64,000 nucleotides of DNA from Psychromonas aquimarina ATCC BAA-1526 (GTDB taxonomy: Bacteria > Pseudomonadota > Gammaproteobacteria > Enterobacterales > Psychromonadaceae): assembly GCF_000428725.1 (NCBI RefSeq), contig NZ_AUAM01000014.1, positions 1 through 64,000 of the forward strand, written 5' to 3'. Of the stretch, positions 21,033 through 30,235 are shown piece after piece (position 1 is the stretch's first letter; every line of letters starts with the position of its first letter). Below the pieces are notes generated by a model. It worked only from the letters and a program-made list of their open reading frames with translations, had not been told where the DNA came from and ran no database searches. The translations under genes and the position numbers were made by a program.

Positions 21033-23336
21033 CTAACCGGCACGCAGCTGCAAAGCCGCTTTTACCATATTTGTAAGCGCAGGTTTTACTTCATGCCACT
21101 GCCTTGTTTTCAAGCCGCAGTCCGGATTAACCCATAACTGCTCCGCAGGAATACGCCGCCCTGCTTTTTCCATTAACTGCACCATCTGCTTAATATCCGG
21201 TGTGTTGGGGGAATGGATATCATAAACACCCGGACCAATTGCATTGGGATAGTTAAATTCTTCAAATACATCCAGCAGCTGCATATCAGAGCGTGATGTT
21301 TCAATGGTGATAACATCGGCATCCATGGAGGCAATAGCGGCAATAATATCGTTAAATTCGGAATAACACATATGCGTATGGATCTGTGTTTTATCCTCAA
21401 CACCGTTAGCGCTGATACGAAATGCCTGAATTGCCCAGTCCAGGTACTCAGACCATTTACTGCGGTGCAGAGGAAGCTTTTCACGCAGGGCTGCTTCATC
21501 AATCTGAATAATACTGATCCCGGCTTTTTCCAGATCTAATACTTCATCGCGCACCGCTAATGCAATCTGGTTACAGGTTGTCTGCAGCGCCTGATCATCG
21601 CGCACAAATGACCAGTTTAAAATGGTAACCGGGCCGGTTAACATGCCTTTTACCTGTTTTTCAGTTAATGACTGCGCGTATGCACTCCATTCGACGGTCA
21701 TCGCCTGCGGACGAGAAACATCACCAAATAAAAGCGGCGGTTTTACGCAGCGGGAGCCGTAAGACTGTACCCAGCCGAACTGTGTAAAAGCAAAACCGTC
21801 AAGAAGCTCGCCGAAGTACTCCACCATATCATTGCGCTCAGCTTCACCATGCACTAAAACATCAAGACCTATGTTATGCTGCTGGTCAATACAAAACTTT
21901 ATCGACTGTTTCATACTGTTTTTGTACTGTACTTCGCTGATTTCACCTGAACGTCTGGCTTTACGCGTTTCACGAATATCACTGGTTTGCGGAAATGAAC
22001 CGATGGTGGTCGTCGGATAACTCGGCAGATTTAAATAGGACTGCTGAACAGCAGCACGCTGCGGGAAAGCCTGTTTACGCTCACCTAGAGATGCATTGAT
22101 ATGTTCAACTCGCGACTGCACCTCGGGGTTAAAAACACGGGTACTGTTATAGCGGCTGTGCAGTGCGAGTTTATTTTCCTCAAGCTCACTGCTTACCGCT
22201 TCACTTCCCTGATTTAAGGCGATGCCTAAAATATTTAATTCCTGCAGCTTTTGAGCTGCAAATGCTAACCATGATTTAATCTCAGGATCGAGCTTCTGCT
22301 CGCTGTTAAGATCCACCGGCACATGTAATAACGATGAACTTGGCGCAATCCATAAGCGCTGCTGGAGCTTATTATGAATCGGTGTTAACCACTCTAACGC
22401 AGCATTAAGATCCGTTTTCCAGATATTACAGCCGTTAATAACACCTAATGATAAAACCTTATTTTCACTCAAATAGTTAACTGCAGATTCAACTTCATGG
22501 CGTGCATTAACCGCATCAAGGTGCAGTCCGGCAACCGGCAGTTCACAGGCTAGTTTCAGGTTATCTTTAAGCTCACCAAAGTAAGTGGTTAATAACAGCT
22601 TAAGTTTTGACTGAGTGAGTTTATGATAAGCACTCTGCAGTGCTTCCTGCCACTGCTTATCAATTTCCAGCACTAAAACAGGCTCATCAATCTGCAGCCA
22701 TTCAATCCCTTTATCTTCTAATAAAAGTAAAAGCTGCGCATAGGTTTCCAATAAAGCCGGAAGCAGATCTAATCTGCTGCTTTGATCTTTTTCTTTACCC
22801 AGCCATAAATAGGTGACCGGCCCGATAATCACAGGTTTTACATTTTTACTGATCTGCTGCAGCTCTTCTATCTGCTTAATTAGATTATCTGCATTTAAAG
22901 TAAAGGTGGTCTGCGTCTCAAACTCCGGCACAATGTAATGATAATTGCTATTAAACCATTTAGTCATCTCCCCTGCCTGCGTTTCACCTGCATTGTTATG
23001 AACCGCAGAGCAGCAGTTTTTTTTCTGCGAACGCCCGCGGGCTACACGGAAGTAGTTATCCAGCGAATTATCATCACTGCTTTGTTTCGCCCGTGCTGGA
23101 ATATTCCCTACTAAAAAACTGGTATCGAGTACTTGATCGTACAGTGAGAAGTCACCGGCAGTGTGCAGGTTTAAAGATAAATCCTGCTGTGCAAGCCAGT
23201 TATTTCGGCGTAACTGAGCTGCGCTTGCCTGCAGTTGTGTTTCTGTTATTTCACCAGCCCAGAATTTTTCTTGAGCAAACTTTAACTGGCGTTTATTACC
23301 AATTCGTGGAAATCCTAAGTGATGTAATTGTGCCAT
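21033..23336 (-). CDS. metE: Cobalamin-independent methionine synthase MetE
   Basis: Transfers the methyl group of 5-methyltetrahydropteroyl-triglutamate to homocysteine, the last step of methionine synthesis, without B12. At 767 residues it has two barrels. The N-terminal one begins [18 protein letters not shown]. The C-terminal catalytic barrel carries zinc ligands in [11 protein letters not shown] and NPDCGLKTR, and substrate motifs TTIGSFPQT and [13 protein letters not shown]. It is divergent from its regulator metR, as in enterics. Confidence 0.97.
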   Translation of the reverse strand: MAQLHHLGFPRIGNKRQLKFAQEKFWAGEITETQLQASAAQLRRNNWLAQQDLSLNLHTAGDFSLYDQVLDTSFLVGNIPARAKQSSDDNSLDNYFRVARGRSQKKNCCSAVHNNAGETQAGEMTKWFNSNYHYIVPEFETQTTFTLNADNLIKQIEELQQISKNVKPVIIGPVTYLWLGKEKDQSSRLDLLPALLETYAQLLLLLEDKGIEWLQIDEPVLVLEIDKQWQEALQSAYHKLTQSKLKLLLTTYFGELKDNLKLACELPVAGLHLDAVNARHEVESAVNYLSENKVLSLGVINGCNIWKTDLNAALEWLTPIHNKLQQRLWIAPSSSLLHVPVDLNSEQKLDPEIKSWLAFAAQKLQELNILGIALNQGSEAVSSELEENKLALHSRYNSTRVFNPEVQSRVEHINASLGERKQAFPQRAAVQQSYLNLPSYPTTTIGSFPQTSDIRETRKARRSGEISEVQYKNSMKQSIKFCIDQQHNIGLDVLVHGEAERNDMVEYFGELLDGFAFTQFGWVQSYGSRCVKPPLLFGDVSRPQAMTVEWSAYAQSLTEKQVKGMLTGPVTILNWSFVRDDQALQTTCNQIALAVRDEVLDLEKAGISIIQIDEAALREKLPLHRSKWSEYLDWAIQAFRISANGVEDKTQIHTHMCYSEFNDIIAAIASMDADVITIETSRSDMQLLDVFEEFNYPNAIGPGVYDIHSPNTPDIKQMVQLMEKAGRRIPAEQLWVNPDCGLKTRQWHEVKPALTNMVKAALQLRAG

Positions 23337-23426
23337 TTTTTCTCTCTCTTTTGCCTGCTGTTGAAGTTAAAAGTTATTATGCGTAGTATTTATCATGAAA
23401 AATAATGATGTTTTACACGCAATCCA

Positions 23427-23439
23427 TGAGGTTTATTCA
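23427..23439. promoter_or_regulatory. Candidate MetR box
   Basis: TGAGGTTTATTCA matches the MetR consensus TGAA-N5-TTCA at seven of eight fixed positions, in the metE-metR intergenic region. It overlaps the metR ribosome site, so it would suit autorepression. A weaker partner (TGAAAAATAATGA) lies at 23396-23408, nearer metE. Prediction by eye only. Confidence 0.4.
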
Positions 23440-23441
23440 TA

Positions 23442-24332
23442 ATGATCGAGCCGTCTCATCTTAAAATAATGATTGCCCTGCATGAAAAAGGCACATTAAC
23501 TCAGGCTGCAGGTTCGCTGTGTTTAACGCAGTCAGCCCTGTCGCATCAGATTCGTTATTTAGAAAAAAAGCTCAATGTTAAGTTATGGCAGCGCTGTGGC
23601 CGGCGGCTGCGGTTAACACCTGCAGGTGAGCTGCTGTTAAAAACAGCGAAGAAAGTAATGCCGGCGTTAGCCCAGACTGAGCAGGCTTTAAAAGCAATGG
23701 GTGAAGGTGTTCAGGGGTTACTGCGCATAGGGGTTGAGTGTTATCCATGCAATGAGTGGCTGACCCAGGTGGTTGCTCACTCTTTACAGGAGCAGCCGAA
23801 TATCGATATTGATATCATTCGGCAGTTTCACTTCTCCGGTATTGAAGGGCTGATAAATCATCATGTGGATTTACTGGTTACACCGGACACCATTGAGCAC
23901 AAACTGCTGCAGCACCATGCGTTGTTTGATTATGAGCAGGTTCTAGTCGTCTCAAACAAGCATGCACTAGCAGATCAAAGCAATGTTTTCGCCGAACAGC
24001 TGCAAAGCGAGGTGCTGTTTACTTTTCCAGTCGAAAAGCAGCGTCTGGATATTTATCAGCAGTTTTTATGGCCTGCAAAGGTGCAGCCGAAGGGACATAA
24101 GCAGATTGAATCTTTAGCAATTATGCTGCAGATGGTTGAATACCAGCGCGGCGTTTGTGTTCTTCCCGAATGGCTGGCAGATAATTTAAGCGAACAGTAC
24201 AAGATAAAAAAATTACGTTTAGGTGAACAAGGCATTTATAAAACCCTGTATGCGATGATTAAGAAACAGGATAAATCGATCCCCTATATCAATAAGTTTA
24301 TTGAGATAGGTAAAGAAAGTGCAGTGAGTTAG
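23442..24332 (+). CDS. metR: MetR, LysR-type activator of methionine synthesis
   Basis: A 296-residue LysR regulator. The winged HTH covers about residues 1-60 (TLTQAAGSLCLTQSALSHQIRYLEKKL), followed by an effector domain that in MetR senses homocysteine. The opening MIEPSHLKIMIALHEKGTLT is close to known MetR proteins, and the divergent metE confirms the assignment. GAGG lies ten bases before the ATG. Confidence 0.95.
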   Translation: MIEPSHLKIMIALHEKGTLTQAAGSLCLTQSALSHQIRYLEKKLNVKLWQRCGRRLRLTPAGELLLKTAKKVMPALAQTEQALKAMGEGVQGLLRIGVECYPCNEWLTQVVAHSLQEQPNIDIDIIRQFHFSGIEGLINHHVDLLVTPDTIEHKLLQHHALFDYEQVLVVSNKHALADQSNVFAEQLQSEVLFTFPVEKQRLDIYQQFLWPAKVQPKGHKQIESLAIMLQMVEYQRGVCVLPEWLADNLSEQYKIKKLRLGEQGIYKTLYAMIKKQDKSIPYINKFIEIGKESAVS

Positions 24333-24365
24333 AGTTTAGGGGAGAGCTTAGAGAGCGGAGGAGTA

Positions 24366-25016
24366 ATGGCAGATTTAAACTTAGATTTTTCGAAACGGAT
24401 AGTAATCAACACGGATCAGAAGCCCTGGATAAACTCGCCCATGCCGGGTGTACGGCGTATACCACTTGCTAGAGCCGCTGATGAAAGCGGTCATATCACC
24501 AGCATAGTGCAGTATCAGCCGGGCTCTTATTTCAGCGGCCATAGTCATCCTCTGGGCGAAGAGATATTTGTATTAGAAGGTATTTTTTCTGATGAGCATG
24601 GTGATTATGAAAAAGGGACTTATCTGCGTAATCCGCCGGACAGTTTTCACCAGCCTTTTAGTAAACAGGGCTGCACTATACTGGTCAAACTTAATCAGTT
24701 TGACCCGGAAGATAAACAGCAGGTAACGATTAACACTAATACGGCCAGCTGGCAGCCGGGCATTGGTGGCCTGCAGGTGATGCCTTTACATGATTTTGAA
24801 CGGCAGTATACCGCCTTGGTAAAATGGCCGGCCGGAGAGGTGTTCCAGCCGCATAGTCATTTCGGAGGCGAGGAGATTTTCGTTTTGTCCGGCACATTTA
24901 AAGATGAACACGGCAGCTACCCGAAACATACCTGGATCCGCAGTCCGCATTTAAGTGAGCATCACCCTTTTGTAGAGCAGGAAACCATTATTCTGGTTAA
25001 AGTCGGGCACCTTTAA
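24366..25016 (+). CDS. Tandem ChrR-like cupin protein
   Basis: A 216-residue protein with two copies of a ChrR-type cupin. Each has the metal-binding pattern: SGHSHPLGEEIFVLEGIFSDEHGDYEKGTYLRNP, and later QPHSHFGGEEIFVLSGTFKDEHGSYPKHTWIRSP. In ChrR this fold senses singlet oxygen as an anti-sigma factor, but no sigma factor or anti-sigma zinc domain is present here, so an enzymatic or sensor role is open. It starts 33 bp after metR, with GGAGG before the ATG. Confidence 0.85.
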   Translation: MADLNLDFSKRIVINTDQKPWINSPMPGVRRIPLARAADESGHITSIVQYQPGSYFSGHSHPLGEEIFVLEGIFSDEHGDYEKGTYLRNPPDSFHQPFSKQGCTILVKLNQFDPEDKQQVTINTNTASWQPGIGGLQVMPLHDFERQYTALVKWPAGEVFQPHSHFGGEEIFVLSGTFKDEHGSYPKHTWIRSPHLSEHHPFVEQETIILVKVGHL

Positions 25017-25141
25017 TTCAACGGCTATATTTTCATTCCTGCACTCTGTGTGGGAATGCAGAACAAAACCATCCGTTGTGCTTCAAATTTAAACGAGAGA
25101 TTAAGAGCGCTATCAACTTCAGATGTCAAAAAGTCCAGCCT

Positions 25142-25504
25142 TTATGAATTCCCCCTAAAAGCATGCAGACGTATTAAAGCCCGCTTAATAGCCGTTGTCG
25201 ATGAGTCTGAGCTGATCTGTTCAATTTTATAACGTTTGAATATTTCACTTAAATAAGCACAGGTAAAATTTAACGGCGCCTGAGCAAACAGTTTTGGGTT
25301 CGATGAATAATCACAGCCATGTCTATAAAACCAGTCTCTATGATCTTGATCTTCCATAAAACCAGATTCACTAATAAGCTGCTTTAATTTAAATAACGAA
25401 CTGTTCAAATTAACATGCGCTTCTTCAAACTCATGGGATAAATCAGCGACCGAGTTAATGGCCTGCTGGTTAGGCAGTAAAGAGATGTTGTATATTTTTC
25501 CCAT
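25142..25504 (-). CDS. Hypothetical protein
   Basis: A 120-residue soluble protein that I do not recognise. It is mostly helical in appearance, with a Trp/Asp/His/Cys-containing middle (DHRDWFYRHGCDYSS). AAAGG lies about nine bases before the ATG, supporting translation. It is convergent with the cupin gene and divergent from the Crp-like regulator. No signal peptide. Confidence 0.55.
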   Translation of the reverse strand: MGKIYNISLLPNQQAINSVADLSHEFEEAHVNLNSSLFKLKQLISESGFMEDQDHRDWFYRHGCDYSSNPKLFAQAPLNFTCAYLSEIFKRYKIEQISSDSSTTAIKRALIRLHAFRGNS

Positions 25505-25755
25505 ATTGGCGTACCTTTATTTTAAGAACTTAGCTGTGAAGCTTATCTTTACCCACTTAAGCTGCGTTTAAAACATGAACAATAATACCTGTTCAAAAAA
25601 CGAGCTCTGTTCTTTAAAGAACACTTCCCTGCAATTACACAAAAAAGAAGAAATCTGCACACTTCGGCTCTGCATAAGTTAAAACAAGTGACAGCATAAA
25701 TAGGAATATAAGCCGATAAGCCGGACGGCTGGTTTATTTGAGGCAAAGTTTTACT

Positions 25756-26508
25756 ATGGAAACGAGTGCACTATATTTCATAGTATATTACTCTGATAAT
25801 AGGCCTGAAATGACGGACTCTAGTACTGATGCAATCAACTGGCCGTGCCCACTGTCAAATACTTTAAAGCGGCAGCTGCTTGATATTGCACAATGCGGTA
25901 AAGGCCTGCCGAATACACAGAAAAAGGCCGCTTTTCCCGGCCTCTATTATATAACCAGCGGCCTGGCTACTCTTTCTTTCCTGTCTGAAAATATGAATAA
26001 CACTTTAGGTTTTGTACTTGGTGTTAATGACTGGGTTGGAGCCAATTCATTAGGAAACAGCGCTGATCTGTTTTTTCTCACCGTTGAGCTGGAACCGGTA
26101 GAGTACCTGTTCTTATCAAAACAAAAAATTGCACAGCTGGCAGAAAATAACAATGAAGTTTTTAAATTCTTATATTACTGCATGATTCAAATGCAGCCAA
26201 GATCCCAGCAGGCTCCGCTCACCGCACTCCACGATAAAGAAATACGTATTGTCTATACCCTGCTCGCCTTAGCGCAAAAAAAACAAACTTTAAAAGGTGT
26301 AAAAACAACAATTGATATAACCCAGGAGCAGTTATGCACCGTGACCGGTCTTTCTCGGCCTAGAATTAACGAAGTACTAAAAAATATTGAAAAAGCCCAG
26401 GAAATATCAATTGAAAGGGGAAAAATCCATATTATTGACATCAATGCGTTAGGGGAACGTCTCAATCAGTTAAACAGCATGTTCAGCGATCCGAGGATAA
26501 AGCCGTAG
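25756..26508 (+). CDS. Crp/Fnr-like transcription regulator
   Basis: About 250 residues. The N-terminal part looks like a cyclic-nucleotide-binding-type beta barrel (FPGLYYITSGLATLSFLS, LGFVLGVNDWVGANSLG). The C-terminal part is a Crp-type winged helix (IDITQEQLCTVTGLSRPRINEVLKNIE). I see neither the Fnr Cys cluster nor the full Crp cAMP signature, so the ligand is unknown. The start is uncertain: ATG at 25756 is used here, and ATG at 25810 is an alternative. Its 3' end was copied in the neighbouring tandem duplication. Confidence 0.75.
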   Translation: METSALYFIVYYSDNRPEMTDSSTDAINWPCPLSNTLKRQLLDIAQCGKGLPNTQKKAAFPGLYYITSGLATLSFLSENMNNTLGFVLGVNDWVGANSLGNSADLFFLTVELEPVEYLFLSKQKIAQLAENNNEVFKFLYYCMIQMQPRSQQAPLTALHDKEIRIVYTLLALAQKKQTLKGVKTTIDITQEQLCTVTGLSRPRINEVLKNIEKAQEISIERGKIHIIDINALGERLNQLNSMFSDPRIKP

Positions 26509-26627
26509 TTATAAACATCCCTGCCTTAATTATTTGCAGCGACAAATTAATAACTAATATGTGATCTCTTCAGCTGCCGGTTACTAGCATAAATTACAGA
26601 CGCGAATAATCTGCTCTTATTCGTTAA

Positions 26628-26670
26628 CAGAAGTGCAGCTGTGAAACAGCACTTCTGCTTTACATTTTTT
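26628..26670 (+). terminator. Hairpin, possible terminator of the Crp-like gene
   Basis: CAGAAGTGC pairs with GCACTTCTG (26628-26657, with an internal bulge), and CTTTACATTTTTT follows on the plus strand. The T-run starts seven bases after the stem, so termination may be weak. A diverged copy occurs at 28106-28134. Confidence 0.45.
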
Positions 26671-26687
26671 ATCCCCTGTATAAGCGC

Positions 26688-27803
26688 TTAATAGTCATAA
26701 TTGACGGGCACCATTGAACCGAAGGCTCGATATCCAGCATAACCAAGCCTTGCTTCTCCAGAAGCAGCTGTTTCTTTCCATAATGAATCACCTGCTGATT
26801 CAAGGTTTACCGGGCTCTGAAACTTGGCCATTGCAACAATACCAACAAGAACATCTTCTTGATCAACAAATGATAATGTGACCAGGCCGTTAGCGCCTAT
26901 TTTCAACTCTTTCACATAATCGCTATAAGCCCCGCTTCCCTCAAGACTACTTACCTCAAACGACGCATTAGTTGACGTTATAGAGGTGACTCCATCGCTT
27001 TTAAAATATAATGAGATAAGCAGATCAGTGGCACCGTTGCTTAGCGGAAAATTATGATAACTAATGATTCCGTCATCTGTAGAGACAATACCGTCAAGAT
27101 CATCATCCGTGATATCCAAATCACCATTTTCAGCAAAATCCAGTACTTGAGTGGAAACCGGGTCCATCAAATTACCGTCAATCGTCGTTCTAATTTCCCA
27201 GGTATTATTATCGCTGCTGGTTTTCATAAAATACATACTAAGTATGTGATTCTGTCCAAGCGAGTCATAGATTGTTACCGAGGTTGCATTATTAAAAGTA
27301 GTCGGATTAGCGGCATCAAAAGCATCAACTGCTAAAACAGTGTCATTAGCAGGTAAATTAGCACCGATGCCAACCGAGGTTGTCGCAACAGGGCTGCCGT
27401 AATTATACTCTAGTTGTATCGGTTCACTTGTTGACAAACTGACTGAAGCTGGACTGCCGTCTTCATTAACCGGAAAAACTTGAAGCGCTAAATTAGAGAC
27501 ATTCACCAAATAACCTTCACTATTAAAATAAAATTCATTTGAATTGGAAAAATAGATGTTTTCCCTTAAAGTATCGACATCTACAAGCACAAAAAAATCA
27601 TTATCTACAGCCGTCTGCAGTTTAATACTGTCGATAGGTGGCGGAGTAACAGTTGTATTGTTATCTGCACTTGCTTCGCTGGAGGTAACTGCCACATTAG
27701 TAGTACCAGCGCTGGAGGTAACTGGCGTATTATTATCAGAATCTGACCCGCAGCCCGTAATAATTAACGGCGCTATAAAACATAAATACTTACATAATTT
27801 CAT
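26688..27803 (-). CDS. FlgE-like hook-core lipoprotein, copy A
   Basis: A 371-residue predicted lipoprotein. The signal ends LIITGC, followed by a Thr/Ser-rich linker. The rest resembles the core of flagellar hook protein FlgE: DNDFFVLVD and FYFNSEGYLVN (the GTGFF/GYL region), NLPANDTVLAVDAFD, TSVTIYDSLGQNHILSMYF, NTWEIRTTIDG, and near the end LKIGANGLVTL, VAMAKFQSP and DSLWKETAASGEA. It lacks the N-terminal D0 helix and stops where hook proteins continue into ALExSNVD and the C-terminal D0 helix, so it should not polymerise like a hook. The ATG at 27803 sits six bases after AAGGAG. Function unknown. Confidence 0.8.
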   Translation of the reverse strand: MKLCKYLCFIAPLIITGCGSDSDNNTPVTSSAGTTNVAVTSSEASADNNTTVTPPPIDSIKLQTAVDNDFFVLVDVDTLRENIYFSNSNEFYFNSEGYLVNVSNLALQVFPVNEDGSPASVSLSTSEPIQLEYNYGSPVATTSVGIGANLPANDTVLAVDAFDAANPTTFNNATSVTIYDSLGQNHILSMYFMKTSSDNNTWEIRTTIDGNLMDPVSTQVLDFAENGDLDITDDDLDGIVSTDDGIISYHNFPLSNGATDLLISLYFKSDGVTSITSTNASFEVSSLEGSGAYSDYVKELKIGANGLVTLSFVDQEDVLVGIVAMAKFQSPVNLESAGDSLWKETAASGEARLGYAGYRAFGSMVPVNYDY

Positions 27804-27965
27804 CACTTACTCCTTGTGGGTGGCAAATATAACCATTCATTTAATATCTGCTTTATTGTTTTCAATTTTTTATAAAATTATTTGCTTAGATTAAATATCA
27901 AGACTAAAACAATACAATTGATTTTACAAAAAAAATACAAAATAAAAGACAAAACAACAAGGTAA

Positions 27966-27996
27966 AGCATGTTTAACGATCCGAGAAAAAAACAGC
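27966..27996 (+). pseudogene. Relic of the 3' end of the Crp-like gene
   Basis: From AGCATG on, these bases align with the last codons of the Crp-like gene (26476-26508): SMFNDPRK... against SMFSDPRIKP. Similarity continues into the downstream non-coding region. It marks the start of duplication unit 2 and has no coding role. Confidence 0.75.
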
Positions 27997-28165
27997 AGTT
28001 TTAATTACTTGCAGCGGTAAATTAATAACTAATAATATCAGTTCTCTTCAGCTGTCGATTATCGGACTAAACAGCAGGTGCGAATAACCTATTCCTATTT
28101 AGTAACAGAAGTGCGGCTATAAACAGCACCTCTGCTTTACATTTTTTTATCCCCTATATAACCAC

Positions 28166-29203
28166 TTAATAATCATACGTAACGGGTACCATTGAACCGA
28201 AAGCTAGGTGTTCGGCGTAGCCAATCCATGCCTCTCCTGAATCTACTGTTTCTTTCCATAACGAATCACCTGCTGATTCAAGATTTACCGGGCTGGGGAA
28301 CTTTGCCATTGCAACGGTACCAATAAGGACATCTTCCTGATCAACCAATGATACTGTAACCAGGCCGTTAGCGCCTATTTTTAACTCTTTCACATAATCG
28401 CTATAAGCTCCGCTTTGACTAAGTCCAGTTACCTCAAAAGACTCATTAGTTGCGGTTATAGTGCTGACTCCGTCATTTCTGAAATATAATGAGATAAGCA
28501 GATCAGCGGCGCCGTTGCTTAGCAGAAAATTATGATAACTAATTATTCCGTCATCTGTTGATACAATACCGTCAAGGTCATCATCCGTGATATCCAGATC
28601 ACCATTTTGAGCAAAATCCAGTACTTGAGTGGAAACAGGATCCATCAATTTACCGTCAATTGTTGTTCTAATTTCCCAGGTATTATTTTCGGTGCTGGTT
28701 TTTACAAAATACATACTAAGTATGTGACCATGTCCAAGCGAGTCATAGATTGTTACCGAGGTTGCATTATTATAAGTAGACAGATTGGCAGCATCAAAAG
28801 CATCAACTGCTAGAACAGTGTCATTAGCAGGTAAATTAGCGCTGATACTGACGGAGTTTGTCGCTACGGGATTGCCATAGGCATAATCTAGTTTCATAGG
28901 TCCACTTGTTGCTAAACTGACTGAAGATGGAGTGCCGTCAGCATTAACCGACAAAAGTTGAAGCGCTAAACCCGAGCTGTTCACCAAATAGCCTTCACTA
29001 TTAAAATAGAAATTATTTGCATTGGAGTAATAGACATTTGACCTGTCGAGCTCCATAAGCACGAAAAAATCATTATCTATGGCCGTCTTCAATTTAATAC
29101 TGTCAATAGGCGGCGGGGTAACAGTCGTATTGTTATCTGAACTTGGCCAGCAGCCCGCAATAACTAACAACGGCATAAACCAGAAATATTTATATAATTT
29201 CAT
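28166..29203 (-). CDS. FlgE-like hook-core lipoprotein, copy B
   Basis: A 345-residue paralogue of copy A, highly similar along its length (long identical blocks around NLPANDTVLAVDAFDAAN and GDLDITDDDLDGIVS). The lipobox is LVIAGC. The linker is 26 residues shorter than in A. The same hook-core landmarks are kept: FYFNSEGYLVN, TSVTIYDSLG, NTWEIRTTIDG, VAMAKFPSP and AFGSMVPV. No D0 helices are present. AAGGAG lies six bases before the ATG used here, with another ATG immediately upstream. Each copy has its own promoter-sized upstream region. Confidence 0.8.
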   Translation of the reverse strand: MKLYKYFWFMPLLVIAGCWPSSDNNTTVTPPPIDSIKLKTAIDNDFFVLMELDRSNVYYSNANNFYFNSEGYLVNSSGLALQLLSVNADGTPSSVSLATSGPMKLDYAYGNPVATNSVSISANLPANDTVLAVDAFDAANLSTYNNATSVTIYDSLGHGHILSMYFVKTSTENNTWEIRTTIDGKLMDPVSTQVLDFAQNGDLDITDDDLDGIVSTDDGIISYHNFLLSNGAADLLISLYFRNDGVSTITATNESFEVTGLSQSGAYSDYVKELKIGANGLVTVSLVDQEDVLIGTVAMAKFPSPVNLESAGDSLWKETVDSGEAWIGYAEHLAFGSMVPVTYDY

Positions 29204-29516
29204 CATTTACTCCTTGTGGGCTGTAAATATAACCATCCATTTTATATCGGTTTTATTTTAAGGTGTTTATAAAGTTATTAATTTAGACTCGTGTTAAACA
29301 TCATCACTAAAACAATATAATTGATTTTACAAAAAAAACACAAAATAAAAGACAAAAGAACAAGGTGAAGCATGCTTTACGAGCTGCCAAACTAACAGTT
29401 AGAATAAATACACACTGTAATTTTTAAACGAAGAACAGCAAAGAACTGAACATTACTAAACAGGAGATGGGATTAGTGAGTTGAACGCAGAGAGTTGTTT
29501 TAAAGCTTATAAAAAA

Positions 29517-29557
29517 CGGAAGAGTTACTTTTTAACGATTGTAAAAAGCCTCTTCCG
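29517..29557 (-). terminator. Strong terminator of a short minus-strand unit
   Basis: Two-part hairpin: CGGAAGAG with CTCTTCCG, and inside it CTTTTTA with TAAAAAG around a 7-nt loop. On the minus strand TTTTTTATAAG follows. It lies 51 bp past the stop of a 36-codon ORF. A further small hairpin (29580-29597, CTGGTT/AACCAG) lies between them. Confidence 0.8.
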
Positions 29558-29608
29558 CTGCACTATTAATTTTTGAAAGCTGGTTTTCTCTAACCAGTCG
29601 AACTGCCA

Positions 29609-29719
29609 TTATTTTCTAAATAAACGAAAAGTAAACTTACGTTTATTACTCTTAGTGATGCACTCGCTTTTGCTGTACGCTAAAAAATTTTGTCCTGCAG
29701 ATAAAAAATGAATATCCAT
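29609..29719 (-). CDS. Small basic protein (36 aa), candidate
   Basis: A short ORF starting MDIHFLSAGQNF and ending KFTFRLFRK. It has a good ribosome site (AGAGG about nine bases before the ATG), a Crp-like site about 50 bp upstream and a strong terminator downstream. The encoded peptide is basic, with one Cys and no membrane segment. I recognise no family. The same unit could instead make a roughly 200-nt regulatory RNA. Confidence 0.5.
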   Translation of the reverse strand: MDIHFLSAGQNFLAYSKSECITKSNKRKFTFRLFRK

Positions 29720-30235
29720 GATAATTTCCTCTTATAATTATTGGTTTCTGTCAATCTCTGACGCAGCAAATGTAACCTAGATCACACTTTTACGCAAACA
29801 AAAAATGAAATAAAATTACAAAATAATAGTTCGCAAAGCGTAAAAACACAAAGACAAAGATAGTAATGCGATCGGCATCACCATAAAGCGTAATAATATT
29901 ACAGAGCAATGCAGAGTCTGAGAACCAGCTGCAAAAGCATTCAAAAGCGTGATCCTCGCGAATTTAGCCGATAAAAATCAATGCTATATTTATCTGGATA
30001 GTCTAAACATGGAAAGTGCTAATAGCAGAGCCGACAAGGCCCTGTTCATTTATGCTGATTAAAATGAATGTTTGTTTTGATTTTGTAATTAGAACACCTA
30101 GCGGCTGCAGTCAACGGCTTGCTTTCAAACATTTTCGTATGCCTGATATAGATAACTCAATTAGCGGCACGGGTATAAATATAAGTACCTTCTCTTGGGA
30201 GCTTTATTTTTAAACAAAATTATTTGGAGAATCCA
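29720..30235. other. Intergenic interval before the SIMPL gene
   Basis: 516 AT-rich bases. The first part holds the promoter region of the 36-codon ORF. From about 29800 to the SIMPL gene I see no convincing gene or stable hairpin. A frame from about 30016 to 30213 is open for 65 codons but has a weak start and no family resemblance. Confidence 0.4.
29771..29786 (-). promoter_or_regulatory. Candidate CRP site
   Basis: Read on the plus strand, TGTAA-N6-TCACA differs at one position from the CRP core TGTGA-N6-TCACA. It lies 52-67 bp upstream of the 36-codon ORF start, a distance that suits activation. By eye only. Confidence 0.45.

Larger units (their letters stand above)
26476..27965. repeat. 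Tandem duplication, unit 1
   Basis: First unit of a direct duplication (about 1490 bp). It begins with AGCATG inside the 3' end of the Crp-like gene and holds the intergenic hairpin (26628-26657) plus the first hook-like lipoprotein gene with its upstream region. The same order recurs in the next unit. Confidence 0.8.
27966..29374. repeat. Tandem duplication, unit 2
   Basis: Second unit (about 1400 bp), similar to 26476-27965 throughout, including the Crp 3' relic, the hairpin (28106-28134), the lipoprotein gene and its AT-rich upstream region. It ends at a third AGCATG (29369-29374), after which the unit-start sequence does not continue. The roughly 87-bp size difference is mostly a linker present only in copy A. 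Confidence 0.8.

Noticed and set aside
25017-25060. CTGCA...TGCAG inverted repeat after the cupin gene
   Set aside because: Short arms with a large loop and no T-tract; not distinguishable from chance.
25050-25232. 60-codon plus-strand ORF overlapping the 120-aa hypothetical gene
   Set aside because: It overlaps a better-supported minus-strand gene and has no ribosome site.
30016-30213. 65-codon plus-strand ORF before the SIMPL gene
   Set aside because: Weak start, no ribosome site and no family resemblance; likely chance.
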